Below are positions 1 through 11,793 of a stretch of 64,000 nucleotides of DNA, one piece after another; the first letter of the stretch is position 1, and each line of letters begins with the position of its first letter. Below the pieces are notes generated by a model. That model had not been told where the DNA came from. It ran no database searches and worked only from the letters and a program-made list of their open reading frames with translations. A program made the position numbers and the translations under genes. The DNA is from Fomes fomentarius (lineage: Eukaryota; Basidiomycota; Agaricomycetes; Polyporales; Polyporaceae), in NCBI GenBank assembly GCA_022606135.1, contig JABYQN010000001.1:4154001-4218000 (forward strand), in the 5' to 3' direction.

Positions 1-35
1 ATCCACCTGGAACACCATAAGAACCCAGGAGAGCG

Positions 36-43
36 GTCCCTGG
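36..43. repeat. Left target-site duplication of hAT element
   Basis: GTCCCTGG, immediately left of the TIR; identical to 1218-1225. Confidence 0.88.
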
Positions 44-60
44 TAGTGTTGCCGTGGAGT
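44..60. repeat. Left terminal inverted repeat of hAT element
   Basis: TAGTGTTGCCGTGGAGT; matches the reverse complement of 1201-1217 at all 17 bases. After this point the two ends diverge. Confidence 0.88.
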
Positions 61-524
61 CAGAGCACTCCGGAGTGCAGACCACTCTGCTCCGACCGGC
101 ATCTCGGCTTGTCACTCCATCAGCACTCCGACAGCAACCGAGATGTCGCGATTTCGGGTGAGCGTTTAATACTCGGCTGGCTTTCCTCAGGCTGACCGCA
201 AATCGCGGTCACGTTCACAAACACGACGCGGTCATTTCACGCGTCTACCATTTGAGCTTACCTCCTTCTAGTCGTCTTTTCACCTGTCCGCTCCCTCCCG
301 CTGTCTGTTTGATTCTACTAGATCTACCTGGTCTCTGTCTCATTACGGTTAGTTTTTAGATCCCTTTAGGGCAAACATTTGAGGCTCGGGTAGCACCGTT
401 GGGTAGATATAGGTACCTCCTCCCAGTCGGCTCAATAGTAGGGTCCAAATTATAATTCTTGGCTTGCCTGTGGGCAAGTATAATAAGTAGTTTGAGCACT
501 CTCAGGACACCGGTCGTCTCACTC

Positions 525-990
525 ATGTCAGATCAGTACTGCGAAACCTGCAGTTCACTTAGTGACTCTATGTGTAACACACTACTTGGTCCCGAACTCA
601 CATCCGTGTTAACACCATCACCCTCTACTCCTCTTCAGTCTCAACCCTTGTGTACAAACTCTGCACAGAACCCAAGGCATTTTCCACCAGCATATCCAGT
701 TCAGCACTTGTTCGACACTCCTCCATCTCAGAATCCCTATCCACCTCCTGGAGTCTTTGCTGGCCTCCGAACGAGTCTTATCATCAAGCAAGGAGACCGA
801 TAAACTCCGTCAATCTTGTGGTGCTATGATGGAGGTTCTTCAGGTTGTCAAGTATTCACTCAAACAACGACTTCGGGAGGGTGTAGGACCTCGACTTCTC
901 AGCAAACCCGAGGATTTACTACAAGATGACGAGATTACTGAGTTCCTACCCATCCTTCCTACCACATTTGATGATCACACTGACGACTAG
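525..990 (+). pseudogene. Short open frames inside the hAT element
   Basis: An ATG at 525 opens a 92-residue frame ending at 803 (starts MSDQYCETCSSLSD, then Pro/Ser/Thr-rich). An overlapping frame in another register stays open from about 616 to 990 and encodes a helical, charged stretch (around SSSKETDKLRQSCGAMMEV). Together they may be one decayed passenger or transposon-derived gene with a frame break near 720-800. No known domain is recognisable and neither frame resembles a hAT transposase. It could equally be chance open sequence. Confidence 0.2.
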
Positions 991-1200
991 ACGAGTAATG
1001 GCACTCAAGCAGCCATTCTATACTATACAGTACAATCTATATATTCCTACGACGAATGCAATCGAGACTCGAGTACTGCGAGCGCCATCGAGAGAGATCC
1101 TTCCATATGTGGTGAATTACGTGAGCAATCGCCTACGCTCCAAGGCACTCCGGAGTACAGCGGAGTCTGATTGCCGACACTCCAGAGGGACTCCGACTCC

Positions 1201-1217
1201 ACTCCACGGCAACACTA
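1201..1217. repeat. Right terminal inverted repeat of hAT element
   Basis: Reverse complement of 44-60 without mismatch. Confidence 0.88.
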
Positions 1218-1225
1218 GTCCCTGG
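1218..1225. repeat. Right target-site duplication of hAT element
   Basis: GTCCCTGG, identical to 36-43, directly outside the right TIR. Confidence 0.88.
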
Positions 1226-1363
1226 AGCCTCTGGCGGCCGATGGAAACCAAAGTTCAAGCTCGGGCCGTCTTAGCGCTTGTGCGACAACAGGCGTCTCGC
1301 ACTTGATCATGACCTGTCATTGCGAACATCGTCTCTACACTCTTTTCATCTTCTTCCTTCCAC

Positions 1364-1801
1364 ATGTCAACTTCGGCTGCAAGGCGATACTCATCTTGCT
1401 CTAGTAATGCTCACAGGATACAACTGAGCTACCACAGGTCCCAAACTGTTGCTGCGAAGGCTGGTGATGCGGATCGGCGCGCGGAGGGCTCAAGCATGGC
1501 TTCGTGTACGTTCGCGTTCGTTCGCAAGCTTGGTGACCGTTACCTTTTCTTTTCAGTCAATATTACCCCCAGTCTGCAAGAGGAAGTTGTGGCATTGCAT
1601 GAGGAGCTATGCGTCTGGGACGAATGTGAAGCTCAGTTGTGTGCGCTGCTGGATGGGATGTGTTACGATGGGTATGTCTCAATGACTCCCATCTATTCTA
1701 GTCTTTTCTATGTGGTTGTCATCGCCTTTGCTCCTTTGTACAATGTATGTATAATTCCCTGTGATATAGATGAAGTCCTTACTGGTGACACCCTGATGTG
1801 A
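1364..1801 (+). CDS. Hypothetical protein, 145 aa, doubtful
   Basis: A single open frame begins at a true ATG (1364) preceded by a CT-rich leader, which is common before fungal start codons. The middle part (about residues 65-100) reads as a helical, Cys-containing segment (EEVVALHEELCVWDECEAQL), and the last 35 residues are hydrophobic. A possible intron acceptor (TTTTCTTTTCAG) lies at about 1545-1556, so the true gene may be spliced differently. No family is recognised. It lies about 140 bp outside the right end of the hAT element. Chance ORF is a real alternative. Confidence 0.28.
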   Translation: MSTSAARRYSSCSSNAHRIQLSYHRSQTVAAKAGDADRRAEGSSMASCTFAFVRKLGDRYLFFSVNITPSLQEEVVALHEELCVWDECEAQLCALLDGMCYDGYVSMTPIYSSLFYVVVIAFAPLYNVCIIPCDIDEVLTGDTLM

Positions 1802-4800
1802 ATAATGAATATCCATGTGCTCAATAGTATTATTAGAGGGCACCAAAATTTCCGTCGTGTCGTTGATTCCATGCGGCGTCTAATACCGTGTATGTCATCA
1901 ATAGAATCGCACTATATATGGATATAAGCCGGTCTCCTGTTCCGCTGACTGACCCCCTGGTTTCCATCCATCACGCCGGTCATATCCAGCGATCTTGGAA
2001 ATTGGTGGAATCCAGAGGACCTGCCACTGGTTCCGGTGGGTAGCCTCCGCCGGTGGATTTCAGTGAAACGGCGTGGCGCTGTGTAAGTATTAAGTATCAG
2101 TAAGACTACGTGTAAGTACCTGATCAAGCAGCTCTCGATCTTCCCGGCGGCACATCCTCCACGCGGTCTTTCAAATTCCGGCTTTCCAGTCTTCCAAAAC
2201 CTCGGGCTCACAAGCGTCTCCATTTGGCTGCACCGGTACCAGGTCGCACTGCGTTGACTCTTGCGAACCCTGCAAACTTTCATCCGAGTCAAGGCCATCT
2301 GGTAATGGGAAATCTCTACCAGTATGGCACTGAACATCATCTCGTCGGGACCTGGGAGTCGCTCTGGTGAGAGTCGAGATCGCGCGCCAATTCAGACTTG
2401 GTCCAGGTCTTGGAATGAAGTGCTCATATCTCTCCTCACACAACAGACACACGGACAGACGATTCTTACAGTATGTACTATGTAAATATGCAGGCCGTAC
2501 GTGCGACGTTCGCTCTTTGTTCTCGTTTTCTGACATACTCATCCCACCCGTATGCAGTTTAAGCGTCTTGTGCGCCCGTGCCTGTGGCACCCCTCGTCTT
2601 ACCGACTTGGCAACTCGTAACACACGCACATCGCACGCATTCCGATTGCTATCGCTATAAGTAAGTATATTGCGATCGGGATAACGCAGCACCAGAAGAG
2701 CTCACCAGAGGCTCGTTCGCCACCGAAGGTTTAACAAGCACATGCATCATCACGAAGGTCCGTCACCTTCAACGGCAGACGTATTCCTGAACGTCGACGA
2801 CTCGACGTACTTCCGCCTGGCTTCTGCTTGCTGAATCATGCATCTGTATCAGAACAGAACAGAACACTGCTTGGCCTGACGCCGACGCCGACGCCGACCA
2901 TGACAGCGCGCTAGGTGGGTGGCGGTTTCGCGGATTTTGTATGCCAGAGTTGGTTGTGGGCCTGAGGCACCCGCCGCTCAGCACCCACCTGGCAGCCTGC
3001 TCGTTCCCTGCGAGGCGAGTGCGGCGTATCTACAAAACTTACGGGGCACCGATGCCGTGTAGCAGCAGATGGGCAGATGCAGACGGCTCGCGCCGTTCGC
3101 GCGAGAGAACTTCGAAATGTTCTGACTTCCCATAGTCTCTACTACCAGGGCCACCGGGACGCTCATGGCACCGGGGCTGCGGTGGCCATGGACGAGCGCA
3201 AATCGTTGGCCTTGTTCCATATTGGGACATCACTTGAAGTGGCATGTGCCGGCATTTTCGACGTCGACGGATTTCGCTAGTCGGGCTCGGGGGGGCGCGT
3301 GTGCCGACACTCTGTTGGTGGTAGTAGTACTCGGAAGTCGGTACAACCTGGGTACAACTCGCAAACGTGCTCACACGCTGCTGCGCTGACTGGTGAGAAT
3401 TAGAATTCGAAGTCTGCGATGAGCACTGAGTACTGACTGCGTGTGACCCCCACAGACGTACATACTAATAGGCGTACCCTGGGCGTACCGATAGAGCGGG
3501 AGGCGCATCTCAATCGATATCTCCGTTGCGGGCTTTGTCGTGGTGAATCACGCGGACGTGCGCGTGCGACGCTCTTCCTGTGGCCGTAAGTACTACTACT
3601 AGAAGAGCTCAGTGACCGTCGCGTTGCCGACGGGCTGGGCGGAGTCGCGGAGAATTTGGATGTTACATACTGGCTTACTAGTATCCGAGCGAGCGGGCGG
3701 AGGAGGTCTTGAGACCGAGTCCCGAAGCTCCTACCTACATCATATGTGCCCAGGTCTCTAGCAGAACTACGGGTGCTTTTGGGGCAAGACGCAAGGTCCC
3801 TGCGGTCCTTGGGTCTCTTAGTGATGGGGTGGGTTACGGTAACGATTACAGCTCATGGTGGCGTCGGTCGTTGCGATGCTGCCTCTGTAACCTATGCGTG
3901 GCCTTCGTGGCTGTTCATGGGAGTCCGATGGGATATTCTGAATCGGTTTATCCGACTTCTGAGGGAGAGGAACTCGGGTCTTGGTCTTCAGGAAGGTGTG
4001 CGGGTAATGTGATTCACACTTACATGTGGAGTGCGAGTGCGAAGCCTTCGTAGCATGCGAGCAGTTGCTCAGGGGCGTTACTGCAGAAGACACGTAGCCT
4101 GCAGGTCGCCATGCAGACAGGCGCGAGGAACGGGTGGTTCTGCAACTTCTTCAGTGAGGTACGCGCTCTCCCCGAAGTCCCATGCTATTTGCTAAATAGC
4201 ACTCCCTTACCTACTAGCGTCTCTGCAACTGGCACCGGCAACGGTAGGCCTCTACCCTCAGGCTCTTGATTCTAGAGATTCTGAAGCTTTTGCTCCCCTG
4301 TAATAGTCTGACTCTGACTCTGATGACTTTGAGTGCCTTGCCTGGCGCAGCGCGCAGTATCGCCTTCTGTTGCCTCTCTTTCTTTTTTGCTTCGTGCTTC
4401 TCGCCATCCTCTCTCTCTCTCTCCAAGTCTTGCGCGACGTGCGGCATCGAAGTCAAAGTCAGACTCAGACGTCGACGCCTTGCCAACACTCGAGGAGCTC
4501 CGAGTCATCCCGTAGTACGCGTCCCTGTACATTCCATTTCCGCCTTCGAATTCTGCGAGCAGCGGCCCCCTGATCGTGCTGTAAGCCAGGAACGACGTCG
4601 ACCGTCGTCTAGTCCAACATCCAGTGTCAGTGTCTAAGCTGTCTTTGAGCTTCGTCGTTGGGCGGCGAAGCCTAATTCAATCTGTTCAAGCGGCATGCCT
4701 GGGTCGAGCGCATTTTCCCGTTCAATCGTTTCTGGGGCGGGCGCGATGGCCGGGGGCTATATAGCGCTGACGCGAACCGATGAGTAAGACACAGATACAT

Positions 4801-6020
4801 ACCTTGGGGCATGCTCGCGCACGCGACAGAGACTGACATGGACAGGCGTACGCATGCCGTACACGCGCACATGCGTTTCCCAATATGCCCGCAGCGAGAC
4901 ATGAGTGGGGCCGTGCATGCACATATATAAGCTAGCAGCGCTTCGCGAATTCGAAGAACCTGCCCACGGTGATATGACGCGCTCAGCGCCACCGGCAAGA
5001 CACGCCTTTCCGCTCGTTCTCATTGCCGGCGCGGATAAGCACGAGGGGGATCTGCGTCCGCTACTCACGATCAGGGAGCAGGTGTGAGTGCAGTTTCATA
5101 CCAAGGACCTCTCCGTCGAACCTAGCTAGTAGTGTGGGTGGAGAACCGCCTCGCACATGGCACGCAATGGTGAGAATGCCATTTGGGATGCCCGCCGCTT
5201 AGCAACACCTGGTTCGAATAACGCTGATTCGCGGGAGGAAACATCAGATGCTCCAGATGTCCGAAAATAATAAAGTCTCGGATGGCGGGGCTCAATCATA
5301 CATGTCACAGTACGTGCTGGCAGTTTCGTGGCAATTGGAGATGGGTGGGGATGCTGCTAGCCAGAGTAGACCAAGATGACGATGTTTGGCGGACGCAGGT
5401 GATGGGGCCCCATATGGATCGCTCTCAAAGTTCGAATGAATGCTGGGCCTCAAGGTTTCGGCGCACCGGCGTGTGGTTCTCGCGCTGATGCCCTCATGGA
5501 ATGCAAAGCCCCAAGGAGAGCGCGGAAGAATGCGAATGTCAAATTCGGACGATCATATGTTCTTTCCGATGGGCGGACGCGGACAAAAGCTTTTGCGAAG
5601 GACAGCGGTTGGACAGCGCCAGAAGTGCATGTCGCTGTTGCGGTGTCTGCGAGAGGTGATAAATGTTGGCTGCCCTGAACAACTTGTTATCGGTTTCTGG
5701 TAGAGACCGATTGCTCTTCAAGGCACGGGTCGGGGGCCGTGTCGCAGGGAGGTTGGAGGCTTGGACTAGAGCGAAGGTGGAGCATGCGAGCGTCCAAGGG
5801 CGCCGGCGAGTGGACGGCGCCGAAGGAGGCATTGGACGGCTATGACCGGGCGCCCAAGGGCAACGATCGGGAAGAAGGGAATGATTGGTGCTAGTAAGCG
5901 AGTGGATCTTGCTTGGGAAAGTTTAGCAGCCTCTTATCGAACGCCCTCCCTTAAAAATGCCAAGGTCCACATGCGAACACCCCCCCGCATCTTTCGTTGC
6001 GTTTCAGCACGACTTCGACC
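1802..6020. other. Long stretch without a supportable gene
   Basis: All six frames carry only short ORFs with no recognisable domain and no convincing chain of splice sites. A minus-strand stretch at about 4272-4532 encodes a charged, Glu/Arg-rich helix (around ARRARLGERERGWREARSKK) flanked by a Ser-rich part, and could be a gene relic, but frame and splice support are missing. Small simple repeats occur at about 2880-2897 (GCCGAC units) and 4411-4421 (CT repeat). The end of this interval is the 5' flank of the purine permease. Confidence 0.5.
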
Positions 6021-8463
6021 ATGGTTGGCTTCACAGACAGGTTGAACGCCCAGGTTCGTCCCCCTCCACCCACCCCCCGTCCTTTGACACCGCTCACACC
6101 ACCCTCCAGGTCGCCGACTCAATAGTCGGCAGGTATTTCCGTCTTGAGGGTTCAGGTCACCCCAAGGAGCGCGAGGGTTCTCGGTTTTTGGTGCGTCCTG
6201 TTCACCCTTCCTTTCCCTGCATATATCGACCTCGTCCCTCGTATCCCAGACCGAGATCCGTGCAGGTATCACCACATGGGTCAGTCCCCAGTTGTTTTCT
6301 CTCGTTTTCTCACCCCAGTATTGACGTGCATGACGTAGGCCGCCATGGCGTACATCGTACGTAGTTTTTCCACCGCTACATACATGCCCACCTCGCTCAA
6401 CCATACCACTCTTTCCAGATCTCCGTTAATGCCTCCATCCTCAAGGACTCTGGAGGAACCTGCGTCTGCCCCACCGGTGACGGCTGTTTCACTGACCCGG
6501 ACTACGCGACCTGCGTGGCTGAGGTACAGCGCGACCTCATCACCACCACCGCCGCCGTCTCCGCACTTGCTTCCACCTTGATGGGTGCCCTTGCGAATCT
6601 GCCGGTCGGAATGGCCCCTGGATTGGGCCTCAACGCATATGTCAGTATTCACTTCTCTCCTTCCTCCGATCTATCTGTGGGTCCATGTGAAAACTGGCAT
6701 GAGCACCTCGTTGCCTTATGATTCCGATTCGAACTCCGTTCGCCTCCGTTGGTCTTTCTCGCCCATTGGCCTCACCACTGTCGTATCACCATGTCCTGTT
6801 CAGTATCGCTGACTGTCTCCACCTCCAGCTCGCGTTCTCCGTTGTTGGCTTCCATGGAACGGGTATGATTACATATAGGGAAGCTTTAGCTGCGGTCTTT
6901 TTGGAAGGGTGAGTTGTTTGCGCCGCAGTTTTATTGGCCCCGCTGTCTAACTTTCGCATCAAGATGGATCTTCTTCGCTCTCTCGCTTTTGGGTCTCCGT
7001 CAATGGCTTGCTCGCGTCATGCCACAGTCTCTCGTTATGGCTGTTGGCGCCGGTATCGGTCTCTTCATCGCATTCATTGGTCTATGTAAGCCTAGTTCAT
7101 TTCTATCCTACGTTTTTCATAGCTAAGTCAATACACGCCAGCTTCGGCCGGTCTGTTCGTCATTGGTGGAGATACGACCAACTTCGTTGGTCTTGGTGGC
7201 TGTTTGGCCGAGGACTTCGTATCTGCGGACCTTCCGAACTATTGCAACTCAAGGGTCCTCCGGAGCCCCACAACGTGGCTCGGCATCTTCGTCGGCGGGT
7301 ATGTATCGCCCTAGCGGCTCAACTTTCAATATTCAATAGCGCGCTGACCCGACCTTTCCCTGGACAGCATCCTTACCGTGTTCCTGATGCTTTACCGCGT
7401 CAAGGGTGCGCTGCTCATTGGCATCTTCCTCACCTCTATCATTTCGTGGCCGCGTACCACGTCTGTCACGTACTTCCCTCACACGGACGCAGGCGACGCC
7501 GCATTCGACTTCTTCAAGCAGGTAGTCACATTCTGGCCGCTCAAGCACGTTGGAAATGCCCTCGAGGTCCGTCGTCTCCTTATCGTTATCTCCACATGAT
7601 GGCGCGTCATATGCTGACGTCAATATGCCCATTATTAGCACAACTACGGCAATGGGAGGGTCTGGTACGCGCTTGTGACCCTCCTTTACGTTGACATCCT
7701 CGGTAAGCATCTTCGTTACTTTCTTTAGCTGACTCTCACAATCCATTTGTGCGTGCCTGCAGATACCACCGGTACTCTTTACTCGATGGCCAAGTTCGCT
7801 GGCCTCCGCGACCCTGTTACACTCGACTTCGAGGGCTCCACGGTGGCGTACTGCGTCGATGCTTTCAGCATCTCCATGGGTGCGCTCATGGGCACCTCAC
7901 CCGTCACCGCGTTCATCGAGTCCGCCACCGGTATTGCTGAAGGTGGTCGCACTGGTATCACCGCGATTGTGACTGGAATCATGTTCTTCATCTCCATCTT
8001 CTTTGCGCCCATCTTCGCGTCCATCCCGCCATGGGCCACCGGCGGCACGCTCGTTATCGTCGGCTCGTTGATGATCCGCAACGCGCGCGAGATCAACTGG
8101 GACTACGTCGGCGACGCCGTGCCTGCGTTCATCACGCTCATCATGATCCCGCTCACGTACAACATCGCGTACGGCGTCATCGCGGGCATCGCGACGTACA
8201 TCATTATCAACGGCCTCGCATGGGTGCTCCGGAAGGTGTCCGGCGGACGCCTCGCGCCCCCGAACTACGACCTCGCCGAACGCTGGACTGTCCCCCCAGG
8301 CGGCCTCGTCCCAGGCTGGGTCAAGTACTTCGCCGGCATTCGCAACACCACCGACGAAGTACAGCTCAAGGAGCGTAACTCACCGTCGATCGACGAGCGC
8401 TCGCACGATAAGGGCAGCCTCCACCTGTCCGATATCAACCAGCTGCCCCCGCAAGCGCGGTAG
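6021..8463 (+). CDS. azgA: AzgA-type purine (adenine/guanine/hypoxanthine) permease
   Basis: Plasma-membrane proton symporter of the AzgA branch of the NCS2/NAT-like transporters, expected to import hypoxanthine, adenine and guanine. Eleven exons: 6021-6053, 6110-6190, 6250-6279, 6339-6356, 6419-6640, 6829-6908, 6964-7085, 7142-7298, 7368-7566, 7639-7702, 7763-8463; all introns GT..AG and all phases agree, giving 568 aa, the usual family length. Family landmarks in order: MVGFTDRLNAQVADSIVGRY at the N-terminus, EGSGHPKEREGSRFLTEIRAG, MAYIISVNASIL, ANLPVGMAPGLGLNAY (about 113-128), SVVGFHGTG, and GGDTTNFVGLGG in the middle. The C-terminal tail is hydrophilic. The ATG at 6021 is chosen because it gives the conserved N-terminus. 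Exons 3 and 4 are only 30 and 18 nt. The exact substrate range is inferred from the family. Confidence 0.95.
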
Positions 8464-11303
8464 GGGATGCGCCACGTGCTTCCTTCCAGATGTTCTAAAG
8501 CTATTCGCTAAGTTATGCGGCGGCGGACTCTCTCTCGTGTTCGTGTTCGTGATTGTATTCGTGTTGTATCTTCCTCGTAGACTTCGTGAGCCCCGCCGTC
8601 AAACTCGTTTGGGCTTCCGGTTCATATTCACCCGCTTTCCTTTTCTTTCCGCGTGTAATCATATCCCGCACCCCTCCCCAATCCAATTCACCGGTCGTTT
8701 CTGACCACGCCACGCGACCCTTCCCCCCCTTCCGACCATGCTCCATCTCTTCATTTCCAGACCCCCCCCCCCTCTTGGCTATACATCTCCCAATCGGTCT
8801 TGGATCTTGGATAATGGTTCTAATCTCGGTTACGGTGGCCCATCCTCTGGAATCGCGTGTGCGCCCTTACCCCGCCCTTACCCCATACCTTAGTTCACTC
8901 TTTTCCCAGGCGGGGCGATGGTGGCATAGGTGTATCGATGTCCTTCTATTGTCTTACTTACTGCCCTTTCGCTGCTGCCATCTCCTACGTATACAAATCC
9001 ACCAACGTTGCAAACCACACACGCGCGCATTATATTACATGACATCGTTTCCGGTTGTATATGTATGTGCCCGTGTTGTTGTTGTTTAGCTCGCTTGGGC
9101 TTCCTGTTCGGCTTCGAATACGCTCTCCCGTGTCCTCCTCGAAAAGCGCTGTATTACGTGCAATCAATGTTCCGCTCGTTCAAACCTCCGTTGCCGTGGA
9201 TGAAGTACTAGGTACTAGTTGCGTAGGTGGTCGATCAGCTCACGATCGTTCGTCCAGGATGAAGTGTCGCTTCAACGCTGCCAGCGTCTCCGAGTCGACG
9301 TCGCTGATGAGCATAGTGAGATAGATATCAGGAGATAATACGTAGAAGAGGAGGTAGGGCACCGTTTCGGTTGTCGACTTCAAACTTGTCGTGCACGTTG
9401 ACGTTGAGGTAAGTGAGAGAGATCGCAGTGTGGTCCAGCGTGATAGGAGAACTCGTCAACTATCGCTTAGGCTATCTTGAGACGAGAAAGAGATTAGAGA
9501 ATAACCACGAAGCGTCAACTTGCAGTACTATGGCCATTTGAGCGGACGGCGACATCTTGATTGGACTGAGAGCGGGACCTGAGTGAAGTCGATGAGCGAC
9601 CGACTCAACTTGAGCCGATAAACCTGAGAACGACAACTTTAAGAGTGCAGGCCTGGCACTACCGGGACACTGGTAACAACCTGCGCCCGAGGGCCTGGAA
9701 CTTGGCGAAATACTTGGTGCCAGTGGATGCGCGTGAACTCAGTGCAGATTCAAGTTCCGCGACGAGCACCGGTACACAGCGCTGGGTCTAGAAGTCAACT
9801 TGAATGTCAGTGAGAGTATATGTACGCGAAGATGACCCAAGGAAGTGGAAGTGGGGAAGCGACCGCTACACTGAGCGTGGCCAGCGTCACGGTAGGGCTT
9901 ATTACTAGGCACTAGTTGTACCGTACCGTTTTTCTGAACCCCCCCCCTCCCAATACTGCTCGAACACGTCCGAGTCCAACGGGTAAACCGCGACGCCTTT
10001 GACGTCGCAGCAGGCCTCGAGTTCTTACCAGAGCCAACGCCGCGTTGGACTCGAGCCCGAGCTCGTTGGCGGCCGACGGTCACCTCATCGACCGCGCCGC
10101 TCTGAGTCGCCCCAGGCTCCGGACACTTAAGACGAGCCAGATGGCAGGGCAGGTGGTGCGGGCCAACTGCTCCGCGCCACGCGCATCCTGAGGTGGGAAG
10201 GAAGACACGCTGATGGTGATGATTGATAGACACTACCCAACGTACGTCAGCGGACTGAAATTTCATAGATACGATGAAAAGTTGACTAACTTTTGCAGTG
10301 GCGTGCGTGCGTGCCGGCCTGCGGCGTCGGAAGTGGTAGCGAACGAAGACTTCGCTCAGCTGGAGCCCCGCGTCAGGAATCCGTTCATTGAGATGCAACA
10401 ACAGCGACCGAGACATCCTCATCCATTACGCCCACAGTCTGACGGGGAGTATCAGGTTGCAGTTGACCGACGAGTTGCGGCCTGTGGAAGTTGTCGAGGC
10501 TGAAGATGGAGTTGCGCATGCAAATCCCGGAATGCGGACGCGGCCATGAGGTCACATGAGGTGCAGTGAGTCTTCCAGCTCGATTGCCCTGTGTTTTCGT
10601 CAGTCTGTAGTGGCTACTTATGTGTGTACGATTCGGTCCGAGTCGAGGATAGCGCGTTGTCACTCAAATTGATCAAGGATAAACCGATAACAGCGCTGCG
10701 CGTTATGATTCACGGACCAGCATTGCAGACGAAAACAAGCCACACGATCTATGCAAAATGATCCAGGAAGGTTAGTCAGCATGCATGGAGAGACGAAGTG
10801 AGAGGAAACGACGCACATCAAGAATCCCGCACCCTGAGCTTCCCTATCGTTCCATATAAACCAGAAACTTGACGAGCACGCACGAGCAGCCGCACACCGC
10901 ATTGTTCGGAGTTCAAGCCCTGCCGGCGGGCATTCAAAGCATACATTCGCCACGCACCGAGACCAGATACAAAAAAAAAAAAGCTGGCGGGAACCCGTGA
11001 TCAGCCACATACTTCCATCGCGGCCGGAAGGAAGCAACGCTCACCAAAAAATAAAAAGAACATTGCGTCGCAGGGCGGTCAACGCTGAACAGGACGTCTC
11101 CCAGCCCAGTGACCATCAGCAACACGGGACCGTGCGCCTGCCCCGCTACACCCGACAGTCCGAGCCAGGGAGCCAGTATGTCGATCGCCACTAACCGAAG
11201 GACATCAGTAATGGCGTAGACGAGAGCCAGACAAGGTACTCACTGTCGGCGACCATGCTCCCAACCGATCCTGGTGGGCTCTGTCTTCGGCGGTTGGCCT
11301 CGT
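8464..11303. other. Intergenic region without recognisable gene
   Basis: Holds the 3' flank of the purine permease, a C-rich tract at about 8761-8772 and a run of twelve A at 10971-10982. The ORFs here, including one of 227 codons on the minus strand (9739-10422), have no domain, low-quality composition and no splice context. I see no gene that can be supported. Confidence 0.5.
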
Positions 11304-11527
11304 CTGGTCCTGGTCCTGGTCCTGGTCGGCTCTGGCGTCCTGGTCCTGATCCTGGTCGGCTCCGGCGTCCTCGGGTCCTCCTGGTCGGCTCTGGCGTCCT
11401 GGTCCTGGTCCTGGTCGGCCCTGGCGTCCTCGAGTCCTGGTCCTGGTCCTGGTCCTGGTCCTGGTCCTGGTCGGCTCCGGCGTCCTCGGGTCCTGGTCCT
11501 GGTCGGCTCTGGCCTGGTCCTGGTCTT
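11304..11527. repeat. TCCTGG hexamer minisatellite with higher-order units
   Basis: About 220 bp made of tandem TCCTGG hexamers broken by recurring spacers of the type CGGCTC(T/C)GGCGTCCT. Because the unit is six bases long every frame stays open; on the minus strand it would read as Asp-Gln and Pro-Gly dipeptides. This explains the long ORFs across it, which are not considered genes. It lies downstream of the 3' end of the minus-strand gene at 11794-13635. Confidence 0.85.
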
Positions 11528-11688
11528 GCGAAGTCTGAAAGGTCAGTGAGGCAAACTAGTCCGTCCGTACAGTAACCGAAACCGAGTCCAAGGTCCAACA
11601 TCCTTCAGTCCATGTCCAAGGTCCAACATCCGTCCTCCAGTCCATGTCCACCGTCCAACCGAACCGCCCGAGCCCCGCTCGTCGGTCC

Positions 11689-11781
11689 CTATCCCTGTCC
11701 CATTCCCTATCCCATTCCCAATCCCATTCCATCCAATCCAATCCAATCCCCCGATCCCAATCCCAATCCCATTCCCGTCCT
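11689..11781. repeat. ATCCC/ATTCC-type pyrimidine-rich simple repeat
   Basis: Imperfect tandem copies of CCCATTCC, CCCTATCC and ATCCA units, immediately downstream of the stop codon of the minus-strand gene at 11794. Continues the repeat-rich character of 11.3-11.8 kb. Confidence 0.7.
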
Positions 11782-11793
11782 CCAATCCGGCGC

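Larger units (their letters stand above)
44..1217. mobile_element. Non-autonomous hAT-type DNA transposon, 1174 bp
   Basis: The two ends are perfect 17-bp inverted repeats that start TAGTGTTGCCGTGGAGT (44-60 and, on the other strand, 1217-1201). Directly outside lie identical 8-bp repeats GTCCCTGG (36-43 and 1218-1225). An 8-bp target duplication and a TIR beginning TAG.GTTG are the hallmarks of the hAT superfamily. Inner subterminal sequence near both ends carries further copies of short ACTCCGGAGT-like motifs, also usual for hAT elements. No hAT transposase core or BED zinc finger can be read inside, so the element would depend on a transposase made elsewhere. The intact TSD and TIRs suggest a fairly recent insertion. 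Seen: repeats. Known: hAT signature. Inferred: non-autonomy. Confidence 0.88.

Noticed and set aside
2171..2692. 173-codon minus-strand ORF
   Set aside because: No domain, no good start context, composition as in random sequence of this GC content.
9739..10422. 227-codon minus-strand ORF
   Set aside because: Arg/Ser-rich random-looking text, no splice or promoter context, no family.
10971..10982. A12 run considered as tail of a retroposed element
   Set aside because: No target duplication and no recognisable SINE or processed gene in front of it.
11191..11601. ORFs on both strands of the TCCTGG array
   Set aside because: A six-base unit leaves all frames open; the dipeptide text (Asp-Gln, Pro-Gly) is a product of the repeat.
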